Shown: one piece after another, positions 37,760-45,606 of the stretch
Position numbering within the stretch: the stretch's first letter is position 1
Layout of the letters: each line of letters starts with the position of its first letter
IMG/VR virus record: IMGVR_UViG_3300050015_000366
Location: 1-53,761 of that record
Source of the DNA: a virus
Length of the DNA stretch: 53,761 nucleotides
Strand: one strand, 5' to 3'
The notes under the pieces: generated by a model
Databases searched by the model: none
What the model saw: the letters and a program-made list of their open reading frames with translations, nothing else
Told to the model about the DNA's origin: nothing
Translations under genes and position numbers: made by a program

Positions 37760-38359
37760 ATGCCGACTCCCTCTCCCGCTGCCGCCCCCGCTACCGCCGC
37801 GACGACCCTCGTGTCGCTCGACGCCTTCCGCGCGTGGATGCGCGTGGAGGAGGCCGACGACTCGAAGGACGAGCTCCTGGTGACGGCCGCGGACGCGGCG
37901 TCGGCCGAGCTCGAGCAGGGAACCTCGCTCATCTTCGTGACGCGGTCCGTGACGGACACCCTGGACGGGAACGGAAGAACCGACCTGTGGCTGTCGCGCC
38001 GGCCGATCGTGTCGGTCACGAGCGTCACGGCCGACGGCGTCCTGGTCGATCCGAGCCTCTACGTGCTCGACGCGAGGATGGGGCGCCTGCGCATGAAGTC
38101 GGGCGCCTGGTCGTGCGGCATGGCGAACATCGTCGTGGTCTACAGCGCCGGCTACGGGGCGCAGGACGCGGCCACGCTGCCGGCCGATGTCAAGCGGGCC
38201 TGCCTCGACCTGGCCAAGGCGATCTTCGACGAGCTCGTGAGCGGCGCGCTGACGCTCTCGTCGGTCTCGATGGGCCCCGGGTCGATGGTGCTCAAGACGG
38301 GGCAGATGCCGCCGAGCGTCGAGCGGGTCTTCGACCGCTGGCGCGAGACGCGGGTGTAA
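37760..38359 (+). CDS. Head-tail connector protein (HK97 gp6-like)
   Basis: A 199-residue protein. After a Pro/Ala start it has LDAFRAWMRVEEADDSKDELLVTAADAASAELEQ, the usual start of gp6-like adaptors, then LWLSRRPIVSVTSVTADG and VVVYSAGYGAQDA with DVKRACLDLAKAIFDE. This fits the adaptor that binds the portal and extends the connector. The position before a gp10-like gene supports it. Confidence 0.75.
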   Translation: MPTPSPAAAPATAATTLVSLDAFRAWMRVEEADDSKDELLVTAADAASAELEQGTSLIFVTRSVTDTLDGNGRTDLWLSRRPIVSVTSVTADGVLVDPSLYVLDARMGRLRMKSGAWSCGMANIVVVYSAGYGAQDAATLPADVKRACLDLAKAIFDELVSGALTLSSVSMGPGSMVLKTGQMPPSVERVFDRWRETRV

Positions 38360-38361
38360 CG

Positions 38362-38994
38362 ATGATCGAGATCACCTGCGACACCGGCGTGCTCACCGCG
38401 AAGCTGGCCGCGGCCTCGGCCGAGGCGGGCAAGCGCCTGCTCGCGCGGATGAAACCGATCGGCGCGCGCCTCCACAACATCGTGCAGCGGGAGAAGATCG
38501 CGCGGGGCGGTCTCCTTGAGCCGCGCACGGGCAATTTGCAGCGGTCGATCCAGTCGGCGGCGAACAACCCCGGGGCGACGACGGTCCAGGGTGACACGCT
38601 CGCCACGCGCGTCTGGTTCGACCCGGCGATCGCCAAGTACGGCGCCATCCACGAGTACGGCGGGGCCATCGTCCCGAAGCGGTCGCAGAACCTCGCGATT
38701 CCGCTCCCCGCCATGAAGACCGGCAACGGCGTCACGGCGCGTGAGGTCTTCGCCAACCCGCAGGCGTTCGGCTTCAAGCACGTCTTCGTCGCGAAGAACG
38801 TGATCTTCGGCTGCCAGGGGCACGGCGCGCGCGGCATGGTCACCACGGTGCCGCTCTTCGTGCTCAAGCGGAGCGTCGTCATTCCGGCGCGGCGGCCGCT
38901 GCGCTCGACGCTCGAAGGCTCGCGGGAGTGGATTGCCGGAGAAATCACCGCCGCGACGCAGGAAGTCGTGGCCTGGCTGGAGTCGGCATCATGA
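38362..38994 (+). CDS. Tail-completion protein (HK97 gp10-like)
   Basis: A 210-residue protein; the ATG at 38362 follows the connector stop at once (the open frame extends upstream as a shadow). It shows the gp10-like signature: RTGNLQRSIQS, KYGAIHEYGGAIVPKRSQ and a C-terminal PARRPLRSTLEGSREWIAGEI. It joins head to tail. ATGA overlap with the next gene. Confidence 0.78.
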   Translation: MIEITCDTGVLTAKLAAASAEAGKRLLARMKPIGARLHNIVQREKIARGGLLEPRTGNLQRSIQSAANNPGATTVQGDTLATRVWFDPAIAKYGAIHEYGGAIVPKRSQNLAIPLPAMKTGNGVTAREVFANPQAFGFKHVFVAKNVIFGCQGHGARGMVTTVPLFVLKRSVVIPARRPLRSTLEGSREWIAGEITAATQEVVAWLESAS

Positions 38995-39491
38995 CCGCGC
39001 CGACCTTCCCGCTCGCGATGCCAGTCCGCCTGGCCGTGCTGCACTCGATCGCGGAGGCCCTGCGTTCGATGGGGCCGCAGACCGGGTGCTACTTCCAGGT
39101 GACGCGCGAAGAGGACGTCACGCTGGACAGCCGAGTCCTGGCGGACGCGAAGAGCCTGCCGGCGTTCGTCGTGCAGCCGGCGCCAGGTGGGACGCGGGAG
39201 TTCCAGCCGGCAAATCGGATGAAGGAGACCTTCCCGGTCCTCATCTCCGGCCGCGTGGACGCCACCGGGATCTCGGACATGGCGCGTCGCATCACCGCGT
39301 TCGAGCTGCTCGTCGCAGACCTCGAGCGCGTGCTCACGATCGACATCACGCGGGGCGGGATCGCGGTCGACACGCGGGCGCAGTCGCCGCGCGAGCCGTA
39401 CGTGGACCCCGACCCGGTCAACACGGTTTACATCGAGCAGCCGGTGGACGTCATCCTCCGGCGCATCTACGGCACGCCCGAGGGGAGCTGA
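38991..39491 (+). CDS. Tail terminator-like protein
   Basis: A 166-residue protein starting at an ATGA overlap. It follows the gp10-like gene and precedes the tail-tube gene, the usual place of the tail terminator (gpU-like). Features: LAVLHSIAEALRSMGPQTGC, FPVLISGRVDATGISDMARRIT, and DVILRRIYGTPEG at the end, a typical alpha-beta layout. Assignment rests mainly on synteny. Confidence 0.6.
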   Translation: MTAPTFPLAMPVRLAVLHSIAEALRSMGPQTGCYFQVTREEDVTLDSRVLADAKSLPAFVVQPAPGGTREFQPANRMKETFPVLISGRVDATGISDMARRITAFELLVADLERVLTIDITRGGIAVDTRAQSPREPYVDPDPVNTVYIEQPVDVILRRIYGTPEGS

Positions 39492-39493
39492 GC

Positions 39494-39766
39494 ATGTGGC
39501 ACCGCAGCCGATTGACGGACGCCATCGAAATCCGCGCCGGCGAGGCGAGCCGGACGATCGCGCCGGGCCAGCGCGTGGACCTCGCCGCCGAGATCCTCCC
39601 CGGCGTGCCGCTCGCGCAGGTCGTAAAGCTGGAGTGGTTCGAGCCGGAGATCGACGACTCCGGCGCCGGCCACTCGGGCGACTTCCAGGACTTCGGTGCC
39701 GAAACGCCGGTCACCCTCCACGGAATCGAGGCCGACCACGAGGCGGACCAGGACGGGAACCGATAA
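39494..39766 (+). CDS. Small tail-region protein
   Basis: A 90-residue protein 2 nt after the previous stop. It reads as a beta-rich domain (IEIRAGEASRTIAPGQRVDLAAEI) followed by an acidic tail. Its position before the tail-tube gene suggests a virion or assembly role. No family recognised. Confidence 0.5.
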   Translation: MWHRSRLTDAIEIRAGEASRTIAPGQRVDLAAEILPGVPLAQVVKLEWFEPEIDDSGAGHSGDFQDFGAETPVTLHGIEADHEADQDGNR

Positions 39767-39797
39767 CACCGCGGCGCAGACCGCAGGAGCGTAGCAG

Positions 39798-40952
39798 ATG
39801 ACAAACTGGACTCTCGGACGCACCGGACTGGTCTACGTCGCCGAAGAAGCGACCTACGGCACCGCGCCGACGTTCGTGGCGACGAACGCCTTCCGGCACC
39901 TCAACATCAACCTGCCCTACAACCCGAAGAACCGGGTCGACAGCCCGGCTCGGTGGGCGGACCCGGACATCCGCGCGCGGCTGCAGCGCCGGAAGACGGG
40001 CAGCTTCGACATCAGCGGCCTCTTCTACCCGTCGGGCACGCTGAACACAGTCCCCGAGTGCGCGCCGTTCCTGAAGAACGGCCTGGGCGCGGTGGCCTCG
40101 GCGGTCGCGAGCTCGACCGTCTCGGCCTCGCCGGCGCCGTCGACGACGGGCTGCACGGTGGCCTCGGCCACGAACTTCGTGGTGAACACCTTCATCACGA
40201 TCACCATCGCCTCGGGGGCCTCGGCCGGCACCTACGTGCGGTTCCTGACCGGGATCGCGACGAACGCGCTGACCTGGGCGCCCGCGCTCCCGGCCGCGCC
40301 GGCGTCGCTCGACACGGTCAAGAGCGGCGTGACCTACTCGCTGGCGACCGACCTGCCGAAGTCGCTCGACATCGCGCACTACGCGGCGAACCAGAACCGC
40401 GAGCAGCTCGGGTGCGTCGTCGACAAGATCACGATCACCCTCGACGCGAGCCAGGAGCCGCGGATCCAGATCACTGGGCCGTCGCAGGGCTTCGCGGCCT
40501 CGGCGCAGGCGAAGCCCGGGTCGTTCACGACCGTCGGCACAGACGCCGGGATCCCGAGCGGGCTCTTCGGCGCGCTGCTCGTCGGCGACACCTCGCTCGA
40601 CTTCCTGAAGCTGGTCCTGGAGATCAACAACGGGATGGACCTGCAGCAGACGAACTTCGGGACGCAGGGCGCCGTCGCGTTCTACCGCAAGACCAGGCGA
40701 ATCATCAACCTCTCGCTCGACACGATGGTGAGCGACCAGCTCACGCTCAAGACGGCCTCGGAGGCCACGACCGACAAGGCGATCTTCGCGCAGTGCGGCG
40801 TGACCGAGGGCAAGCAGGTCGCCATCTACTGCCCGGTGACGCAGTGGGACGTGCCCGACACGCCGGACAGCGACGAAACCAACCAGTGGGCCTTCAAGGG
40901 CCGCGCGATCGGCGTCTCGGGCAATGACGCCTGCTACGTCGGGATCTGCTGA
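39798..40952 (+). CDS. Major tail (tube) protein
   Basis: A 384-residue protein, preceded by GGAGCG. The start (LGRTGLVYVAEEATYGTAPTF) and FDISGLFYPSGTL are typical of siphovirus tail-tube proteins that begin with an AEE..YGT segment. An Ala/Ser/Thr-rich insertion (about 100-170) and the regular DKITITLDASQEPRIQITGPSQG follow. It sits before the tail chaperone pair and the tape measure. Confidence 0.72.
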   Translation: MTNWTLGRTGLVYVAEEATYGTAPTFVATNAFRHLNINLPYNPKNRVDSPARWADPDIRARLQRRKTGSFDISGLFYPSGTLNTVPECAPFLKNGLGAVASAVASSTVSASPAPSTTGCTVASATNFVVNTFITITIASGASAGTYVRFLTGIATNALTWAPALPAAPASLDTVKSGVTYSLATDLPKSLDIAHYAANQNREQLGCVVDKITITLDASQEPRIQITGPSQGFAASAQAKPGSFTTVGTDAGIPSGLFGALLVGDTSLDFLKLVLEINNGMDLQQTNFGTQGAVAFYRKTRRIINLSLDTMVSDQLTLKTASEATTDKAIFAQCGVTEGKQVAIYCPVTQWDVPDTPDSDETNQWAFKGRAIGVSGNDACYVGIC

Positions 40953-40973
40953 CGCGGCGGCGGTTCTCTCTTT

Positions 40974-40998
40974 CGGCCTTTCGCGCTCGCTGAGGCCG
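40974..40998 (+). terminator. Hairpin after the tail-tube gene
   Basis: CGGCCT (40974-40979) pairs with AGGCCG (40993-40998). It is 21 nt after the tail-tube stop and within the 166-nt gap before the chaperone gene. Confidence 0.4.
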
Positions 40999-41044
40999 GG
41001 CTTGTCGGGGCGTCCTTCCCGGCGGCTCGGCCTCCCCACAGCAG

Positions 41045-41116
41045 GGCGCTCCTGACAGGGTGACGGATTCTCGGCACGGCCGATACACGGCCGTCGCCCA
41101 CAACGTCAGGAGCGTC
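41045..41116 (+). promoter_or_regulatory. RNA structure that sequesters the chaperone ribosome site
   Basis: A 12-bp stem pairs GGCGCTCCTGAC (41045-41056) with GTCAGGAGCGTC (41105-41116), with one G-U. The Shine-Dalgarno AGGAG (41108-41112) of the GTG at 41119 is inside the stem, paired with CTCCT. Within the loop, GGGTGAC/GTCGCCC (41058-41064/41093-41099) and ACGGCCG/CGGCCGT (41076-41094) can form further helices that share two bases. This looks like translational control of the tail chaperone, which must be made in smaller amounts than the tail tube. Confidence 0.6.
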
Positions 41117-41118
41117 AC

Positions 41119-41703
41119 GTGGCGAAGAAGAAGCTCGAGCGGTTCATCCCGACCACCTTCCCCCTCGACGGGGATCTTCTCAACATCCGCGTGCGCCGGT
41201 TCACCGAGGCCGAGCTCCTCGAGGAGAAGCGGCTCCGCGAGAACGTCGTCAAGGGCGACGACGGCGCCCCCGTGCCCGATGTCGAGACCATCAAGGCGCG
41301 CGCGCTCGAGAACGCGAAGCGGATGGTCCGCGAGTACGTCGTCATCGAATCCGGCGAGCTCGACGACGCGAACGACAAGCCGATCACGACGGGCGCGCAG
41401 CTGCTCAACGCGATGCCCGGCCGCGAGGACGTGACGTTCGGCCTGATGCAGCTCGTCTTCGCCGAGAACCAGCTCTCCGAGGGCCAGCGGCAGGATTTTC
41501 GGCGGGCAGTCGGTTCCGCGCTTGGTTGGCCGGTGTGGAGCGGCAAACCAAATGGGGCCGAACCGGCTCCGACTGCCGAAAGTGCCAGGCCGAAGGACTC
41601 CAGCGAGAGCGCGGCTGCGCCGTTGCCCGAGACGCCACACGCGGACGGATCGTCTGGAGCGACGGCGGACTCCACCTTCGGCGCTGCCCCGTCCGAAGCC
41701 TGA
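41119..41703 (+). CDS. Tail assembly chaperone (gpG-like)
   Basis: A 194-residue protein with a GTG start. It has the common chaperone start KKKLERFIPTTFPLDGDLLNIRVRRFTEAELLEEKRL and LMQLVFAENQLSEGQRQDF, then a disordered Pro/Ala/Ser tail from about residue 145. The tail overlaps the next frame by 178 nt. Position directly between tail-tube and tape-measure genes is the hallmark of the G/GT pair. Confidence 0.7.
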   Translation: MAKKKLERFIPTTFPLDGDLLNIRVRRFTEAELLEEKRLRENVVKGDDGAPVPDVETIKARALENAKRMVREYVVIESGELDDANDKPITTGAQLLNAMPGREDVTFGLMQLVFAENQLSEGQRQDFRRAVGSALGWPVWSGKPNGAEPAPTAESARPKDSSESAAAPLPETPHADGSSGATADSTFGAAPSEA

Positions 41704-41948
41704 CGCCGAAGACCGAGTTCGCGCTGGACTGGTTCCACGCGACGCACACGGTCACGGCGCAGGGGTTCACGGCGGTCTGGAGCCTGGTCGCGATGCCGAG
41801 GGCGGGCGGGGTGGGCGACCAGGATGCGTGGTTGTGGGAGGCGCTGATCGCGCTGAGAGACGTCCACAACACGATTCTGCGGGAACGCGAGAAGCAGCAA
41901 GCGGAGAAGCCGACGAAGGGACGAGCGAAGACGGACGCTGATGGCTGA
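41526..41948 (+). CDS. Second tail assembly chaperone (gpT-like), in the -1 frame
   Basis: The -1 frame is open from 41526 (TTG) to 41948. It has QTKWGRTGSDCRKCQAEGL with a Cys motif, LHLRRCPVRSLTPKTEFALDWFHATHTVTAQG and LPRAGG-like MPRAGGVGDQDAWLWEAL, which is a coherent conserved-looking domain. No good independent ribosome site is seen, and the frame relation to the preceding gene is -1, as required for a programmed frameshift making a G-T fusion. I find no canonical slippery heptamer. It overlaps the tape-measure start by 8 nt. Confidence 0.62.
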   Translation: MAGVERQTKWGRTGSDCRKCQAEGLQRERGCAVARDATRGRIVWSDGGLHLRRCPVRSLTPKTEFALDWFHATHTVTAQGFTAVWSLVAMPRAGGVGDQDAWLWEALIALRDVHNTILREREKQQAEKPTKGRAKTDADG

Positions 41949-44900
41949 CAACGTCGCGCAGATCACCGTCTCAGTCAAGAACCTCACGGCCGAGGCCTTT
42001 CAGTCCATTACCGCGGACCTGAATCGCCTGAGCGGGCAGGCGTCTGCCACCGGGCAGCAGACGGCCGAGGCAATGGCGAAGGCGGGCGCGGCGTCGAAGG
42101 ACGCGAAGGACTCCGCGAGCGGCCTGTTCTCGACGTTCCAATCCGGAGCCCAAGGCCCCGTGCAGACGCTCAGGAGTCAGCTCGGCGGCCTCGTCGACCA
42201 GGAGCTCGGCAAGGCCGCCGCGGCGATGGGCATGACCAAGTCCGAGGCGGTCGGCCTGGCGGTTGGCCTGGGCGTCACGGTCGGCGCGGCGGTGGCGGTC
42301 GGCGCGGCGCTGGTGAGTGCGACCAACGCCACCGTGGACATCGGTGCCGAGCTCCACCGGATGTCCCTGATGACCGGGATCTCGGTCGAAGGGCTCTCGA
42401 AGCTGCGATACGCCTCCACCGTGCTCGGCGACGACTTGACGTCGGTCGGCGGCGCGATGTTCCAGCTCCAGCGCCGGATGTCGAGCAACCCGCCAGAGTT
42501 CCAGGCCGGGCTCAAGGCGATCGGCCTGACCCTCGACCAGTTGCAGGCGCTCTCGCCCGACCAGCAGCTCATCGCCATCAGCGACGCCATGCGGACGGCC
42601 GGCAATCAGACCGAAATAGCCGCGGCGGCGTTCGGCCTGTTCGGCCGCCAGGGCCGCGAGCTGCTGCCGATGCTGCTCGAAGACCTGCACGAGCTGACCG
42701 ACGAATCGGACCGCGTCGGCTCGACGTGGACGAAGGGGCAGGCGGACATGGCCGAGTCCGTCGAGCACGCCGAGGGGCGCATCAAGGCGGCGTGGGAGCG
42801 GATGAAGGTGAAGGCCGGCGAGACGATTCTGCCGGCTTTGGCCGCCATGCTGCAGATGGCGACCGGCACAACCGACCCGAATGAGAAATCGGCCGGAATC
42901 GCCGCGGCGCTCACGCAAGGGAGCCTGAGCAGCGGGAGCCCGTTCGCCGCCTCATGGGAAGAAGGCGACGCCTTCTTCAACTCGTTCAAGGCGCAGCTGT
43001 TGAAGTCGCTCACGACGGGCGGCCCGAGCGGCAACATCGGCGCGGCCTTCGGCCAGTCTCCGTTGCCGGTTCCCGACACCGAAAAGGCCACGGCCGCGCT
43101 CCGCGCGTTCGACCAGGAGGTGAGTCAGGGCCTCGAACCGGCCGTCCGGAACGCCGCGCTCGCCATCTTTGGGAAGGGCGGCAGCCTCAGCGACGCGATG
43201 GAGGCCTTGCGCGTCGGCGGCTTTGCGCCGAGCCAGCGGGCGCTCAGCGACCTATACGACGGGTTCAAGAAGACCCAGGAAGCCTCGAAGAACGCCGCCG
43301 ACGAAGCCGCCGCGGCCTCGAAAAAGCAGGCCGACGCGCTCGCACTCATCCAGGGCGCGCAGCAGGGCCTGACCGACGCCGAACGGCTCCAGGTGGACGC
43401 GGACCACGCCGCCGGTGCCAGCGCGGGCGAGATCGCGGTCGCCCACAACCTGAACCGGATCGCCGTCGAAAACGAGACGAAGGCCTACGACGCGCAGACC
43501 AAGGCCGGGCAGGAATCGGTCAAGGCGCAGATCAAGGCGACGTCGCAGCTCATCGAAGACGTCAGCACGCGGGGCGAGAAGACGCAGGAGGCGAACGACC
43601 GGCTCTTCGAGATCCAGCAGGAATACGACGGCAAGGCCAAGGAACTGTGGCTGAGCGGGACGGCGCTGCAGCTCCAACAGCTCCAAATCCAGGAAGACGC
43701 CGAGATCGCGAGGATTCGGAACACCAAGGATGCCGACGAGGCATCGAAGGCTGCCGCGATCGAGCGTGTCCGGAACTTCTTCGCCCAGCAGCGCCAGATC
43801 ATCGCGGCCGGCTACGGCGACTGGATCAGCTACTTCTCGCAGCTTGAAGCGGCCTCGCAGACGCTCGCGTCGAGTCAGAACGCCAGCGTCGCCGGGATCG
43901 GGACGGCGTTGGTTTCGGTGACGAGTGGGTTCAAGCTCGCCCTGCAGTCGAGCGCCAAGATCGGGACCGACTTCAAGATCCTCCAGTCTGGCGTCGGCGA
44001 CACGGACAAGGCGGCCATCCAATTCGGCCTCGACATCGCCGCCGCCGCCGCGAACGCCGTCGCCTCCTTCTCTCAGATTTCCGACAGCGCGAGCCGCGCG
44101 TCGAACACGCTGCACGGCGCGATGGGTGGCGTCGAGGCCGGCTCCGCGTTCGGGCCGTGGGGCATGTTGGTCGGGGGCATCATCGGCGGCCTCGTGGGCC
44201 TCTTCCACAGCGCGGCCGACGAGATGAAGGCCACGCAGGCGGACCTCGACAAGTTCACCTCGAGCCAGGGCGGGATCGACAAGCTCACGGCGTCGGTCGA
44301 GAAGTTCGGCCTGACGATGGACTACGTCAACACGATGATCGCGACGAAGCCCGGGATCACGATGATGACGCAGGAGCTGGCCGAGGACCAGAAGATCATG
44401 GACGCCGCGACGGCCTCGGGGAAGGCGTTCGGGGACATGGTCTCGGGCTGGGCCACGCCGATCACCGCCGCCGCGACCCAGCTCGCCGACCTCAAGAGCC
44501 AACTCGCCAAGGTCACCAGCGCCGCCGACTACGCGGCCATCTCGAAGCAGATCGCCGACCTCCAGGCGTCGATGACGTCCGGCGCGGCGGACAGCCAGGC
44601 CGAGTTCTCGCGCCTGATGGATGAGGCGCAGGCGTCAATGGCGGCGATGCTGCAGACCGGCTCGACGCTCACCGACGTCCTGACGACGATGGGGCCGGCG
44701 TTCAAGACGCTCGTCGACATGCAGGGCGCCTACAACTTCGCGCTCGACACGGGCGACAAGAAGCTCCTCGACTTCTACGGCGCCGTCACGAAGAACGCGG
44801 ACGTCGTCCAGTACCTCTCCGGCCTCGCCGGCTTCATCACGGGCATCGGCGGATCGATGGGGATTACCTCCGCGATGGCCTCCGACTGGGGCGCGCAGCT

Positions 44901-45606
44901 CCAGGGCGTGATGACCAAGCTGACGGCCGGCGGCACGTCCCACGAGGACGCGCTCCTGATGATGCAAGGGGCGCTGCAGGCTGCGTGGGAGCAGTCCACC
45001 AAGCAGATCCTGCCCCTCGAAGGCCCGCTCAAGGACCTGGTGGACGAGGCGCTCAAGCAGGGGATCATCGGCGAGAACCAGAAGTCCGTGGCCGAGCAGC
45101 AGCTCGACGCCCTGGTGGACATCAAGAACGCCGTGATCGGGCTCGTGCAGGAATGGCAACAGATGCACGGCGGCAGCGGCGGAGGAGGCGGCGGGGGCGG
45201 CGGCCAGCAGCAGAGTTTCGGGTGGACCTCGCCGGCCTACCAGGCCAACAGCTTTTACGGCTCCTCCTGGTACGGCTCGGGCTATACGGGGCTGACGAAC
45301 GGCGCGATGGGGCTGGGGGGAGGTATCGACTACGAGTCGCTCGTCGCGCACAGGAACAAGTTTGCCTCCGGCTCGGACGGCTTCCGCGACTTCGGCCGCG
45401 GCACGCCGGCCGTCCTCCACGGCGTTGAGGCCGTCATGCGGCCGATGGACCTGGCGAGCGTCGTCCGCGCGGCCAGCGGGGCGGCGGCAGGCGGCAACGG
45501 TGTCGTCCCGGTCAACGTCACGCTCCAGGTCGACCGCCAGGTGCTTGGACGCATCGCTTTCGACCTGACGGCCGAGGAACTGCTCTCCGCGCGGCTGAGG
45601 AACTGA
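41941..45606 (+). CDS. Tape measure protein
   Basis: A 1221-residue protein, the longest here. The N-terminal part (ITVSVKNLTAEAFQSITADLNRLSGQ) is followed by a hydrophobic segment (VGLAVGLGVTVGAAVAVGAALV, about 100-125), then ELHRMSLMTGISVEGLSKLRYAS as in many tape measures. Later come long helices, a Gly-rich membrane-like segment near 735-765, a Gly run (about 1080-1090), and an end with RDFGRGTPAVLHGVEAV. It sets tail length: about 180 nm, if the usual 0.15 nm per residue holds. The stop overlaps the next start. Confidence 0.88.
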   Translation: MADNVAQITVSVKNLTAEAFQSITADLNRLSGQASATGQQTAEAMAKAGAASKDAKDSASGLFSTFQSGAQGPVQTLRSQLGGLVDQELGKAAAAMGMTKSEAVGLAVGLGVTVGAAVAVGAALVSATNATVDIGAELHRMSLMTGISVEGLSKLRYASTVLGDDLTSVGGAMFQLQRRMSSNPPEFQAGLKAIGLTLDQLQALSPDQQLIAISDAMRTAGNQTEIAAAAFGLFGRQGRELLPMLLEDLHELTDESDRVGSTWTKGQADMAESVEHAEGRIKAAWERMKVKAGETILPALAAMLQMATGTTDPNEKSAGIAAALTQGSLSSGSPFAASWEEGDAFFNSFKAQLLKSLTTGGPSGNIGAAFGQSPLPVPDTEKATAALRAFDQEVSQGLEPAVRNAALAIFGKGGSLSDAMEALRVGGFAPSQRALSDLYDGFKKTQEASKNAADEAAAASKKQADALALIQGAQQGLTDAERLQVDADHAAGASAGEIAVAHNLNRIAVENETKAYDAQTKAGQESVKAQIKATSQLIEDVSTRGEKTQEANDRLFEIQQEYDGKAKELWLSGTALQLQQLQIQEDAEIARIRNTKDADEASKAAAIERVRNFFAQQRQIIAAGYGDWISYFSQLEAASQTLASSQNASVAGIGTALVSVTSGFKLALQSSAKIGTDFKILQSGVGDTDKAAIQFGLDIAAAAANAVASFSQISDSASRASNTLHGAMGGVEAGSAFGPWGMLVGGIIGGLVGLFHSAADEMKATQADLDKFTSSQGGIDKLTASVEKFGLTMDYVNTMIATKPGITMMTQELAEDQKIMDAATASGKAFGDMVSGWATPITAAATQLADLKSQLAKVTSAADYAAISKQIADLQASMTSGAADSQAEFSRLMDEAQASMAAMLQTGSTLTDVLTTMGPAFKTLVDMQGAYNFALDTGDKKLLDFYGAVTKNADVVQYLSGLAGFITGIGGSMGITSAMASDWGAQLQGVMTKLTAGGTSHEDALLMMQGALQAAWEQSTKQILPLEGPLKDLVDEALKQGIIGENQKSVAEQQLDALVDIKNAVIGLVQEWQQMHGGSGGGGGGGGGQQQSFGWTSPAYQANSFYGSSWYGSGYTGLTNGAMGLGGGIDYESLVAHRNKFASGSDGFRDFGRGTPAVLHGVEAVMRPMDLASVVRAASGAAAGGNGVVPVNVTLQVDRQVLGRIAFDLTAEELLSARLRN

